The notes under the pieces are model-generated. The model saw only the letters and a program-made list of their open reading frames with translations. It was not told where the DNA came from and did not search any database. 64,000 nt of DNA from Hexactinellida sp. DTS-2022. Taxonomy: Eukaryota; Porifera; Hexactinellida. Positions 22,711 to 33,901 of the stretch are shown here, one piece after another. A program made the translations under genes and the position numbers. The stretch lies in contig JAPNXP010000003.1 of NCBI GenBank assembly GCA_028753945.1, positions 3,906,001 through 3,970,000 of the forward strand, given 5' to 3'. Each line of letters starts with the position of its first letter. Position 1 is the first letter of the stretch.

Positions 22711-22916
22711 ATGGAGAAGTGAAAGAGATAGAACTGTATAGTGGTCTATGTAAAGAAATGTCTACAAAAAAAGCATATTACACTTGTCAGTATTGTAAGT
22801 TTAGTTACTGCTCAGTTTACGCTCTTAGATATCATAACAAAAAGTTAGGTGAAAGTTGTAACCTTTTGAAGAAGCCGTTAAATCCGAAAAAGACACCCAC
22901 ATTGAATAAACATTAG
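22711..22916 (+). CDS. C2HC zinc-finger exon C, likely terminal
   Basis: Acceptor TATCTATCCTACAG ends at 22710; the exon starts with two bases completing a codon (phase 1, same as exons A and B). It encodes about 68 residues with one finger of the second type, C-x2-C-x12-H-x7-C (YYTCQYCKFSYCSV...HNKKLGESC), then a basic tail (LKKPLNPKKTPTLNKH) and TAG at 22914. The first finger of the pair is missing; only a short stretch precedes the finger. Joined to exon A or exon B the frame stays open with no stop at the junction. Either the last exon of one transcript or an alternative 3' end. Confidence 0.68.
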
Positions 22917-23513
22917 CATATGAATACACAAACACAGATGGGAGGGACAAGGACCTCTATATCTTGTAGTTAGCAAATCTATCAGCTGATCTACTCTACT
23001 CTCTATTCTCTACATATTTTTATACTAGTTAGTCATTTTCATCACATAGCCTCGGAGCCTCAATAAGAATGTAAACTCAACTAATCGCTTATTTTACTAA
23101 TATTATTAAAATTATAGGCTAGAACGTAGTGTAATGAAAACTTGCTAATAACCTTAACTATAACAATTTAGTTGCAATTAAAATATTTTTATGATATCAC
23201 TTCTATTTTGATTCAATACTTACACACTTATTATCAAGACACGATATTCGATGCCCGGTCAAAAGTATTTGAACATCAACAATTAGTATTCATACATTCA
23301 AGCTTCTAGCAGCATAATAACATTTTAGATGCTTCAACATGGGTGTTGCATAGAACGATATGTTAACTAAAATAAATAAACATAATTTTTTATGGCGGTT
23401 TTAATCTCATTAACTATATAATGAGCTAATTAAATATATAATTTCTGATCATTATGAGGCAATTAGAATACACGAATTCTGATTTCACTTTTGAATTATA
23501 CGTGGTTGAATTA
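22917..23513. other. Downstream of exon C, no gene recognised
   Basis: Putative 3' UTR and flank. No clear AATAAA was seen close to the stop. The rest is AT-rich without a plausible frame. Confidence 0.4.
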
Positions 23514-23521
23514 CTCTAGGT

Positions 23522-23666
23522 CAGCGATTCCCAACCTTTTTCAACCGTGGACCCCCTATATACTTTCTGTGGACGCCCTCCCATTGACCGTAATGCATCC
23601 TGTGGATCCCCTACAGCCATCCGTGGTTCCCTAAGTGCTCCATGGACCCCAGGTTGTGAACCACTG
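23522..23666. mobile_element. 145 bp hAT MITE
   Basis: CAGCGATTCCCAACCTTT...GGTTGTGAACCACTG with a perfect 8 bp duplication CTCTAGGT (23514-23521, 23667-23674). Confidence 0.95.
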
Positions 23667-24023
23667 CTCTAGGTGCATAGTTTCTAATCATTATGATTAT
23701 TTCTATTGAGATCCCACTTGTGCCACAAGTGGCACATGGCAAAGACACTCATGCACTTCATGGATATTTGCTAAAATGGTATGAGACCTTGGTGTAACTC
23801 AACTCTGCAGCGGCCGACCCGAATCGTGGTGTAACTCCAAAACATCTTGGTGCAAATTTTACACCAAGATCGGCCTTAACAAAACCCTGCAATAGGATAT
23901 TTATAGTCATTTCAAAGTAGTTTAAACAGCCTTTGATGAGGTAAATACTAGACGAATATTTTGTCTGCATTTATATTCCTGTATTTTCAAATACTTTTAG
24001 CCGGTTAGTATATAATTATTTAA

Positions 24024-24382
24024 CAGGCATGGGTCCAAGCCCCAAAGGGCTTAAGCCCATTTTTGAGAGGGCTTAAATCCGGACTTAGGTCCTCCTTTAA
24101 AAAAGGGCTTAAGTCCGAAATTGGACTTAAGCCTTTTATAGATGAGCTTCAAGCCTTTTTTCAAGCCCTTTTCAAGGCACCTATTCAATAAAATACGGTA
24201 TGGATTTCAAAATAATTAGAGTAGAAGACTTAAGTCCGGACTTAAGCCCTTTATTAAGGGCTTGAGCTTGGACTTAAGCCCTTTTTCAAAAAAGGCTTAG
24301 AAAAAGGGCTTGGGCTTAAGCCCTTCTGATTAGGGATGGGCTTGGACTTGAGCCCTTTTGAAAGGGATTTACCCCATGTCTG
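24024..24382. mobile_element. hAT-like MITE built from GGGCTTAAGCCC motifs
   Basis: Ends CAGGCATGGGTCCAAGCCC and GGGATTTACCCCATGTCTG. The interior is mostly repeats of GGGCTTAAGCCC and near variants. No clear target duplication was found. Confidence 0.65.
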
Positions 24383-24394
24383 CGACTGTATATA

Positions 24395-24573
24395 CAGTCG
24401 ACTCCGATTAATAGTCACCTCGGGACCAGGTTACTTTGACCAGAAAAACGGAGAAATCTATTAACCGAAAATATTTTAAGCCAAGCTGCCATTCCGTTCT
24501 ATAAATCCTATGAAATTTTACCCCATTAAGCGGATAAATCTAATAAAAGGTGGCTCTATTAAGCCGAATCGAG
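24395..24573. mobile_element. TA-target MITE, CAGTCGACTCCG type
   Basis: TA|CAGTCGACTCCGATTAATAG at the left; the right end (CTATTAAGCCGAATCGAGTA) is a degenerate inverted match. A related end sits at 19950 inside the Harbinger element. Confidence 0.6.
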
Positions 24574-24999
24574 TATATATATATAAATATATATTACAAA
24601 AGCGACATTTTAAGAGGATAAGGGGAACGAAAAGTATTAATAATGTATGAAATTGGTTATTTATACATTATGCTTGCCTAATCAAAATAATATATATTTT
24701 CCGGACCGGACGGAGGATAAATTGGGACGGGCGGGGATGATAAACAAGTAATTTATTTTATGTGATAACCGAAAAAATCTAAAGCCGCGAAGATGAAATT
24801 TTTATACTGTGAGCCCTCTATAAATGTGTCCAGGGCAATGAGCCAATGTCCAGAGTATTTTGGCATGCATCCAAAATTTGCTGGATCTCAGTTAGCTCAG
24901 TCGATAACGTATAAGTATCGACTTCTGCTTCGTCCACACTTACTACTTTTATTCTAACTAGATAAAAGATTAAGAATTATTCGAGAAGATTGCTCATAA
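24574..24999. other. No gene recognised
   Basis: AT-rich. A TTAGCTCAGTCGATAACG segment near 24893 resembles a tRNA A box but lacks the rest of a tRNA (see rejected items). Confidence 0.4.
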
Positions 25000-25678
25000 A
25001 TTAATTACATGTTCAAACCTACGGTTTATGTATAAAACAGCACAGCCTATTAATTTTCTGTAGTAATTGGTAATTACTAGAGATTTAATGAATCATTAAG
25101 ATTGTAATACAGTTAACTAACAACAACAACAATGAGTAGTGCCTTGAGAATATATAGCAGTATATATAGAACTATGTAAACTGCTATTGTCATTCAATTA
25201 TAAGGAATATTCTAGAATCTAAGTACAGTCGAACCTCCCCTATCCGGGCACCCTCGTCCGGAGGGTGCCCTGATCTCGAAAAAAAAACATCTATTGCATA
25301 ATCAACTAGTGTTTATCGTATGATGTATCCAAAACTATTGTCGAGGGGTACTCTAGCCTGATACGCATCCTCCGATTATCGAAACTTGGGATAACTTTAC
25401 CCAAGGAGTTCATAAATTTCGAAAATGAATTGTATATAAAGTAGCGAAATTTCCATATGGCCAAATCCAAACCAATATTTACTGCCCAGATATGGGTGGT
25501 TTACTTTTAGTAACATGTTTGACATTCAAATCTGCAAGGATAAACTAAATTTGGGGCTAATAACCAAAAAAAGGCGTGTTAATTTTGAACTTATACAAAG
25601 ATTTTGCCCGGTTGAAGGAGGTGTCCGGATCTTGGAGGTTTGACTGTACTAGCTTAACGAATATTACAATCCTCCCTC
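25000..25678 (-). repeat. Probable LTR of the gypsy relic, far end undefined
   Basis: On the minus strand a purine tract AGGAGGGAGGA is followed by TGTAATATTCG, the layout of a polypurine tract and LTR start at 25678. The far boundary is not determined. The LTR is interrupted by the MITE at 25226-25646. Confidence 0.5.
25226..25646. mobile_element. 421 bp TA-target MITE inside the LTR
   Basis: TA|CAGTCGAACCTCC...GGAGGTTTGACTG|TA (TA at 25224-25225 and 25647-25648). Subterminal CCGGGCACC and CCGGATC motifs are shared with the MITE at 57101-57405. Confidence 0.88.
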
Positions 25679-26880
25679 CTAATAAGGGAAAATAGGTTTG
25701 TCGCCTTCTGAACCATCCTAAGTATCGGGTTGGTACGTTTTGGATCGGTAGCGCAACCTATCCAATCGGCGAGGCTGTGGTAACTCGTTATGTTCTGGGA
25801 TCATGAGTTCTTCATCAGTTAGTACTGTCTCCGATGCAGGACAATCATAATCTCATCGGAACCTAACATTCTCAAACTCATTGCTCAGCTCCGGTTGCGG
25901 CCTTATGTGATCGATGTGACGTCGAGTGACCGTACCATTGGCCATCTCGATATTGAATGACATGGGACCACTACTATTCTTGATATTCCCTAAGTTCCAC
26001 TTCCTCCAGCTACTCGTAAAATCCCGTACCATGACAGTTTGGCCTTCTGTAACTTTTTAATGCTTTGTATTTTTGTCGTAGTAACGTTTTTGATTTCCTT
26101 GTCTGCTCGCCACGCGGGAACTATCTGGGATAAGGCAGCTCAAGTGTGTTCTGAGCCGTATCCCCATTAACAACTCAGCAGTGGAAACTCCAGTTGTCGT
26201 ATGAGGAGTTATCCGGTAGTGAAAAAGAAATCTTGAGACCGTAGTTTGTAATGTATCGCAGGCAGGGAATGAAAGGTTCACGAACGAACTGAACGCAGGA
26301 CTTTTATGGCATTTACGCTGAAAGAACTGAACGAACGCCAACAGTTTCCTGAACGGAAGTTGAACGAGCTGAACGAACTGAAAGAACTAAACTTAATATC
26401 GATAAATTAGAAATACTGAATCATTAATCCATACCTAGAATATAAATATCACTAGAAAAGTAAAATATAAATAGATCACTAGTTCACTACTCATACCTGC
26501 TTGTCATACCTAATAACCACGACCAACTCATCTGAACTCAACGAACCAACGAACTGAACGAACGCCGGTCAGCCCATTGAACGAACTGAACGAACGCTGG
26601 TGGTGTTGAAGTTAGGAGGTGAACGTGCGTTAATTTGAAATGGCGCTCCTTTGATTGCCTGATCCTTCTTTTCATTGGGTTTGAGCCCATCCACAGTAAT
26701 AGTATGACCAAGATAGTCCACTGATTGTAGAACTGAAGGAATGCACATTTGTCTCGTTTCAGTCGGAAACCGGAATTTTCCAAGCGTTTGTACTTTTCTA
26801 GGTTCTTCAAGTGTTCGCTTTCGTTTCTTCCAGTTACGTGGATATCATGTATGCATTAGCTCGAATTTCATGTGTTGACA
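25679..26880 (-). pseudogene. Ty3/gypsy pol relic: RT piece fused to integrase C-terminus
   Basis: Reading the minus strand: an RT segment at about 26610-26870 (EHLKNLEK, then in shifted frames SGFRLKRDKCAFLQ and VDYLGHTITVDGLKP); next an insertion rich in GAACGAACTGAACG motifs (about 26268-26609); then the integrase C-terminus (RFLFHYRITPHTTTGVSTAELLMG; GTVTRRHIDHIRPQPE). RNase H and most of integrase are deleted and several frameshifts are present. It ends just before the purine tract and LTR at 25678. A different lineage from the element at 1-2395 seems likely but was not tested. Confidence 0.85.
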
Positions 26881-27039
26881 TTAGGTCGAATTCCAAATGT
26901 CTTATTCAGTAAGTGATTAATTTCTAAATAAATGTGAGAATTGAAAGTTTAATGTGAAATATGAAAGCAAGTTTTATTAGGTATGTATTGTAAAATGTGT
27001 AAGCTATGTTAATAAGAAAAATTTGAAATTTGGATTCAA

Positions 27040-27205
27040 TTATACCTCTGCACGTTGGACAAGTCTGTTGAAATTGTTAAATTGTGTCGCTACACTGTGC
27101 AACAATTTGCATGCTTGCAGGCATGAATAGCCATGTGGTGCTCCTTGTTTGTAGGCATACTACGCATTGATTTGTTTCAATACTGCCGAAAGTTTAAGGC
27201 TCCTC
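27040..27205 (-). pseudogene. RING-finger-like fragment, frameshifted
   Basis: The minus strand gives NQCVVCLQT, then in the next frame KEHHMAIHACKHANCC, then QQTCPTCRGIIES. The Cys/His order fits a C3HC4 RING finger (CVVC...H-x-C-x-H...CPTC) if two frameshifts are allowed. No flanking gene was identified. It could be a relic of a host E3-ligase-like gene or a domain carried by a transposon. Confidence 0.5.
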
Positions 27206-27439
27206 GTGTATATCAGAATCATCTGAAATATTTGTGTCTTCTAATGAAGTAGCATTGCCTATATAGCAACTAATACTTTCGAGAAATTGTTTGGGAGAGT
27301 AACTCCCACTTAACAGTTTTTCTTTGCATCGCTTCGACGTTCATTATTCATTAAGTTCTTCTTTTTTTTGCTTGATCTCGTTATCTGTCTTCCTTGCTGT
27401 ATCCGGGCCATTTCACAATCAGGTCAGCAATTATTTCGT

Positions 27440-27690
27440 TAATGACAGTCTGGAAATTCCAAATTCTTGGATGGCTTGATTTTATGATGAACTTTAATTT
27501 TGCATGGTATCTTAACAAAACACAAGCCGCTATTTAGGATAAACTCGCATCAGTGAGAAAGACTGGAGGAGGTTCGCCTGAGGCCCAATTTACTTACTTG
27601 GAGGAGAAAATTCATAGCATAAAGGGAAGAGAAATTTTCGAAGGAATTCCTTCCGGAATAGATACATCCATTGAGCCTCAAAGTTCTTAG
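27440..27690 (+). pseudogene. Relic of a second Harbinger Myb-like ORF
   Basis: Plus-strand frame around 27553-27690 reads ASVRKTGGGSPEAQF...IPSGIDTSIEPQSS and a stop. The KTGGG motif and acidic tail are those of Harbinger second ORFs. The Myb domain upstream is not recognisable. It converges with the minus-strand transposase relic at 27945-30411. Confidence 0.6.
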
Positions 27691-28505
27691 GTGTCCCAGA
27701 ATACTCAGAAATCAGCAAATTATTATATCGCTACTGAGTCAACAGTCCTCCTATCCTAATATTTTAGGACCTTATGATGTTCCTATCGTACCCAAAAATT
27801 ATTATAATTTTTCATTCTTGCCAGTTGCCACCTCCTCCTGATGATTTATAATACATAATGCTTTACTCAATGTACTAATTACAATACTTAACAAAATAAA
27901 TGTTAGTCAATCATTCTTTATTTAATAGAATAATTAAATCAGGGTTACTTGTGAATCAAAAAATTCGATACAATTTCTTGTCTCATGGTCACTCCATTTG
28001 CTGAAGGTACTGGGAGATCAATATATAGCGTAAGATCTTCATCAATATCGATATCCTTTTATAGGCCATGGTTGATACACATGATGTTATGTAAGAACAT
28101 AGTGGCCGAGATAATTTTACAAACCCTTTCCGGAGTATATACAGAGGGTACGCCAGTTTTATCCATCAAACTCCCAACGACTTTTCCAAATCCCGAACGT
28201 GTATTCGATGGTCTTGCGAACTTTTACAAACGCTCGATTATACCTTCTTTGCCCAGGGACGATGGGAGAAGGTATGGGACTCGTTAGATTAGTTCGTAAT
28301 CCATACGCACTGTCTCCCAAAAACCACCCATGGACAGTAGAAATTTCAACACTTGCTATTTTACGGTTTAAACCCGGTTGCCGCCATATAACGCATCATG
28401 AGTGCTGCCGGGCCACTTAACGACAGGATCAATGAAGCGAAATTCGAGGTCACAAATAGCTTGTATATTGATAGAATGGAATAACTTTCTATTAATGTCT
28501 ATATA

Positions 28506-29781
28506 GTTAGTACTGTTGTATGACAGTTCTACTACCATGACAGACTTACTACCTCTATTACTAGTACCATGGATGTTCTCTATCCATGACAGATTTACTA
28601 CCTTACATGACAGAATTACTACCCTTTGATCTTGACTTGACTATTACTATGTACTTTTAATGGCTTCTTTCTTTCTTCTACTTGACTAAATACAAACAGC
28701 ATGTATTCAAATATAGGAAATATTTACTTGTATCTTTTACAAAATTTATTGAATTTGACTTGCTCAATCATCTATATCAGGGGTCCCCAAACTGCGGCCC
28801 GCGAGAGCAAAATATGCGGCCCGCCAAAAAATATTGTGAAAAGCAAACAGGCTCAGATCGCTAAATGAAACTATATATAGTTATAGTGATAGCGGTAGTT
28901 ATGTCTTGTAATTGATAATAGCCAATTAAAATTACATGATTTAAAGATTTAATGCTAGGTTACAATAAAAATTGAAATGTATATGCTGTTGAAATTTTTG
29001 TGTATTTGAGTTGCGGCCCTCGATCAAATTCTTATAACTAATGTGGCCCTCGACTGAGAAAGGTTGGGGACCCCTGATCTATATAATTGACATTTCCACA
29101 TCCGCCTTCCCCGTATTCATTATTCACTAGGTAAATTAATATGTATAGCATTGTGAACGGTATAGCAAATAGATAATTATTCTAACATCGTAGATAGGAC
29201 CTTTTAATGGATTTAACGATACATAACCTATTGAGAATCTGAGAATATATTAGCTGTCAAAACCGTATCGCTCTACTCAATAATCATTGCATCACTGAAG
29301 CTGTCTGCGTAAAAAGTTGTAGTACGACTATGTATCATGTCAATAACTTCACCAAGTTGATAGCCTGAGGCACGCATTTTAAAATTCGTCTCGCGAATTT
29401 TGTTGAGTTCAATAAATCGCTCGGCAAAATTACATGGGAAAGAAAATTCACAAGCTTTAAATATTCAGAGATATTCACTATTGTATGTGATTTCTTGAAT
29501 CTGACTATAATTTGTGTACTTTCTTAAATCGATGAGTAAAATAAATAATATAAATGAATTATCATTTCCTAATATTTTGAATACATGCTGTTTGTATTTA
29601 GTCAAGTAGAAGAAAGAAAGAAGCCATTAAAAGTACATAGTAATAGTCAAGTCAAGATCAAAGGGTAGTAATTCTGTCATGTAAGGTAGTAAATCTGTCA
29701 TGGATAGAGAACATCCATGGTACTAGTAATAGAGGTAGTAAGTCTGTCATGGTAGTAAAACTGTCATACAACAGTACTAAC
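28506..29781. mobile_element. 1.3 kb long-TIR element (GTTAGTACTGTTG)
   Basis: Arms of about 209 bp (28506-28714, 29573-29781) are near-perfect inverted repeats. With TA as target duplication the ends read GTTAGTACTGTTGTATGAC. Arms hold repeated (T)GACAG(A)TTTACTACC-like motifs. No transposase frame. It interrupts the Harbinger relic and is itself hit by the hAT MITE 28778-29076. Shorter relative at 12598-12720. Confidence 0.85.
28778..29076. mobile_element. hAT MITE, third-level nested insertion
   Basis: CAGGGGTCCCCAAACTGCGG...GGTTGGGGACCCCTG with a perfect 8 bp duplication ATCTATAT (28770-28777, 29077-29084). Confidence 0.96.
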
Positions 29782-30599
29782 TAGTAGCACGGGGGCGACA
29801 GAGAGCTTTAATAGATAGTAGAACTCTAATATTTGCAGCGATATCTTAGAATACTTAGTAGTATCCAAATATGCAATCAAAACATTAGGTCGTCGGGTGT
29901 CGAAATATCAAGGGGGTAACACCTTAACATAGATATGTCTTCATTGCATGAGTGAGCTATGATAGGAATATGTCAGCCACCTATACTGCCAAAAACTAAA
30001 GGAAATCCGCCTTGTTGAAAAATGGATTCTTGGAAAATCTTTTATCGAGTTTCTAATACTTTCTATGCACAATAGAAGCTAAACCATCACACACAGCTGT
30101 AACGCATCGTGATACAGACTTTTGTGAAACTCCATGAGCAGATGCACAACAATCTGAAATGTGCCCGTGGCTAAGAATTGTGGTGCTATTGCCAATTGTG
30201 TTGTTGCAGGAATAGAATAGGAGCGAGTAGTTGATCGATGAACTTTACTCGAAATTAGATCTAGAATCTCAATGAACATATACCGCAGGTACCGGGTATT
30301 AAATTCTCTATCTGAATATTTCTCTAGGAAGTTAAGTCGATCTCTAAAAACTCTTTGACGACGTAAGCTAATTTCAATTTCAAGTTCAAGTATATGCAGC
30401 GCTGATGCCATCGTCGTGTGTGAAATTATAGATTAAAAGTACTCAGGAATTATAGGCGGATTGAACAGAATTTCTTTTATACATAAATCTAACTACTGAT
30501 TTAACTCAAAACGCTTAGTGTACATTTTCAGACATAAACTATGTTTGTGGAGAAGATATTCAAGCAACATTACTAAATTACACAATTATTCTAACTAAG

Positions 30600-30866
30600 T
30601 TAAGTCACCTATAGACATTACTAATTTTTTCTTAATGTAAGATTAAGTTTAAGCAAATTCATAGTTTTTGCTTGAAGTCAAGCAAATTCTTAGTATTTAC
30701 TTACGTTTTAGTTAGTGAATACCGACTTAAATCTGACTTAAGTATTGCTTAAGTTTTGCTTAAGTTTGAGCAAAGACTAAGAAATTGCTTAAAGTTAAGC
30801 AAAAACTAAGAATTTGCTTAATATTAAGCAAATCTTAAGTTAAGCCCTTTAGTGAATACGGCCCCA
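30600..30866. repeat. Terminal repeat of the second Harbinger element
   Basis: Alternating AAGCAAA/TTTGCTTAA-type motifs ending TTTAGTGAATACGGCCCC, the inverted GGGGCCGTATTCACTAAA terminus typical of the group. The opposite terminus near 27 kb was not found. Confidence 0.7.
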
Positions 30867-31473
30867 ACTAACTGTACAAAACTCTTCATAAAAACTAAAC
30901 AGATTAAATATATTTCAACTAAGCCTACACAGTCATGGCCGGTGTCCCTGTCAAGAGAAAACGAGGGAGACCATCGAAGGATTCAAACGCAGTGAGTACT
31001 TATAAATGTATTAATAATGACGATGGTGCCAGCCGAGACAATATCTCGGAAAGCTATGAAAACGACACTTCATATTTAATGACATACAAGGTTATTGTGT
31101 TTCGTGCAAGAAATGGGTGTGTGAAGGTATATTTGTGAAGGAAAGTGCCAGCCCTGGTACCATTACAACTTTATTGGTCTCAGTGTTGATGATTTCAATA
31201 GATTGAACTCTGACAAAAATAACCAGTGGTATTGTGGTCCATGCCAATCACTTTTGTCCCTACCAGAATTTAGTCCTGCCACAGTGATACCTCATGTTAC
31301 AGAAATCCAGCGCTACATCTAAGAACAGTGGTCATAATAAATATATTAAAGAACGAATGAAGAGGTGAGTGCAAAGGACAATTCTTTGAACTAATCAAAG
31401 AATGTGAAGCTATTCAATCACGACTTACTAAAAAAACGAGAAAACCAGAAGTGCAGAAGTGCAGAAGGTATTA

Positions 31474-31785
31474 CAGTGCACCCTCGCTAATCCGAACCCC
31501 GCTAATCCGAACAGGAGAAACCAAAATATTCTTCTAATAAATGTGGGAAAAAATCGTAAATTGCAATGGAAGTATAAAAAATAAGTCTCAGGCAAGTATT
31601 TAAGGAGTACACTAGATGTTTAGTGCGGATTAACAAGGTTTGTACAAGTTTGGTTCGGATTCGAGATTCTCATTTATAGATGCCCATAGAAAATGAATTA
31701 CTTCACTAATCCGAACGAATTCACTAATCGGAACAGAAGATTTTTGAATCGGAACACCTCTGTTCGGATTAGCGAGGGTGTACTG
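31474..31785. mobile_element. 312 bp TA-target MITE (pogo/Tigger-like), complete
   Basis: TA|CAGTGCACCCTCGCTAATCC...GGATTAGCGAGGGTGTACTG|TA (TA at 31472-31473, 31786-31787). Truncated sister at 2575-2679. Inserted in the RT relic. Confidence 0.92.
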
Positions 31786-32153
31786 TAGTTAGGCTAATGC
31801 TCCAAGGTAAAATTGTGCTGTCATCAGATGGATTACTAGTAATATTTCCAAAGCTCTAAACACCACACCCGAGTTAATATGTATGTAGAATGGAAAAACC
31901 AGATCGCTGGCCCTATTTCCATTGAGAGAGTGATTTCCGGTGAGAGCCCTAAAGTTCAGCCTGTGATATACGATATCATTGATGGCAATACAATATATAA
32001 GGCAGCAAAACTAACAAAAGGTTCAACTGGTCCATACGGGCAAGATTCAGACGCCTGGAGAAGAATTTTGTGCTCGAAATCATTTAACAAAGCTTCTTCG
32101 AATGCATATGATTCTTTAGATCGGCTGACTCGTAGGTTATGTACAGAGTTTAT

Positions 32154-32686
32154 CAGTGCTGCCAACCTAAAATATCCCAAAAGTGGGACCTGTGGCGGGA
32201 GTTTCATCTAAAAGCGGGAGAAAAAGCGGGAGGTCAGTATTTTAGTTAAATTAGCAAGAATACCTGAATAAAAGGCAGTATAAAAACATTTCTCTACCTA
32301 TCAATTAGTTTCTACCCTCTAATATTGAATATAAGGTAGCAGTGAGCATTTTATTATTATTATAAAATATATAAATAAATAAAAATTTCCTAAATGATGT
32401 GTTGTAAAAATTCCCTAAATGATGTGTCAGAATGGAAAATTGGAAATACAAGATAATATACAGAATTATGGTATTTTAAAAGAGACAAATTTGTTTCTCG
32501 GGTTAGAGTAAATTAGTTAAGTGAAGACTACTAAAATATATTGCTTGTAATTATAAAATTAAGATTCTAATATTTACATATAGAATCATCCAAAAAGCGG
32601 GAGGTTTGAGAGGGGAGGCGGGAGAGCGGGAGGAAACATCAAAAAGCGGGACCCTCCCGCCGAAAGCGGGAGGGTTGGCAGCACTG
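32154..32686. mobile_element. 533 bp hAT element inside the RT relic
   Basis: CAGTGCTGCCAACCTAAAAT...GGGTTGGCAGCACTG with 7-8 bp duplication (G)AGTTTAT. Subterminal GCGGGAGG motifs are inverted at the two ends. It cuts the RT frame: removing it with one target copy joins TEFI directly to DPLDLAPF in frame. Confidence 0.93.
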
Positions 32687-33779
32687 AGTTTATAGATCCT
32701 CTAGATTTAGCCCCCTTTCTAAACTACCGCCTAATACCGTTATATAATAATACAGAGGTTCGCACTATTGGTATTGGTGAGGTTATAAGGAGGATAATCG
32801 GGAAATCTATTATAATGTTAGTAAAACCAGAAATAATAAAATCTGTTGGCTATCTTTAGTGCAGGCAAAGAGGGTGGTTACGAGGCAGCATGTCATGTAA
32901 TGAGAGAAAATGTCATGTGTTATTAGTTGATGCCTCTAACGCTTTTAAGAGTCTCAATCGCAAAACATCTCTTCTAAACATGAGGTATCTATGTCCAGAG
33001 TTTTATATCTACATATATCATTAACACGTATAGACAAACTTGCAAGCTTTTCCTGTTAGATGATACTTATATCCGGCATACGAAGGGACTACACAGGGTG
33101 ATAATTGTGCGTCGGAATTTTACTGCATAGGAATTACACTTCTCATCAAATTATTATCTGTAATTGCGAACATGAAACAAATATGGTATGCAAATGATGT
33201 GGCTGGTTCGATTCAAGCACTTAAGGTGGTTCGATTCAAGCACTTAGACAATGGTGGGACGAACTTGAGAAAATAGGTCCGACACTAGGGTATTTCTCAA
33301 ACCCTTCGAAACTTTGGATGGTAAATAAATAAATAAAACATTTCCCAAAAGCTAAAGAGCTGTTTAAAGGTACAGGGTCCAATTAGTCAAAAAGAAGGTC
33401 AAAGATACCTCAGTTCATTAATAGGTACTCAAAAATTTCAGAGGAAGTATGTTAGTGATAAGATAATAAAGTGGATAGCTGAGTTAGAAGAACTTTCTGA
33501 GATAGCTAAGAGACATCCCAGATTGCATATTGTTTGTCATGAGGACCATCAATAACATCTCTGACCTCTTCCAACCTCTTGAGGATGCATTAGAAGTAAG
33601 TTTAACTCTGTAATTACTGGTACATACGAATGTAACGACCTAGAGAGAGAGAGCCATTTGTAGTCTTCTTACTAAACATGGTGATTTAGCTATATTTGAT
33701 CCTGTGAGGTTGCTAGTCTTGAATATCAATACTCTATTAAAGCTTCTAAACCTTTGTGTGACATATAAAACAACAACAT

Positions 33780-33901
33780 CATAGGCGTCGCCCGAAAGGG
33801 TTGCTCCTATGCTACTAATACTATACCCGGAGTTTACCCGGACATTACCCGGAATTTCCGGGCGGGCCGAAGGATTGACCTTTGCATTTACGACGCCTAT
33901 G
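33780..33901. mobile_element. 122 bp hAT MITE, CATAGGCGTCG family
   Basis: CATAGGCGTCG...CGACGCCTATG with a perfect 8 bp duplication AACAACAT (33772-33779, 33902-33909). Internal ACCCGG motifs are repeated. Confidence 0.95.

Larger units (their letters stand above)
27945..30411 (-). pseudogene. Second PIF/Harbinger transposase, dead and interrupted
   Basis: The N-terminus at 30411-30079 (RRQRVFRDRLNFLEKYSD ... ATTQLAIAPQFLATGTFQIV) is open. Downstream, GGFPLVFGSI is followed by GG and a stop where active copies have DGTHI, so the first catalytic Asp is lost. The frame is then cut by the 1.3 kb element 28506-29781. It resumes with [25 protein letters not shown], then LGDSAYGLRTNLTSP, RKTIEYTFGIWKSRW and CKIISATMFLHNIMC, in changing frames. 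Divergent from the intact copy at 18874-19917, so an older family. Confidence 0.88.

Noticed and set aside
24884-24960. tRNA-like A box (TTAGCTCAGTCGATAACG)
   Set aside because: No matching acceptor stem, T loop or proper B box follows; at best a worn tRNA-derived SINE head.
33205-33250. GGTTCGATTCAAG resembling a tRNA B box, present twice
   Set aside because: It lies in a small tandem duplication of the RT relic (the SIQAL codons), with no A box or cloverleaf.
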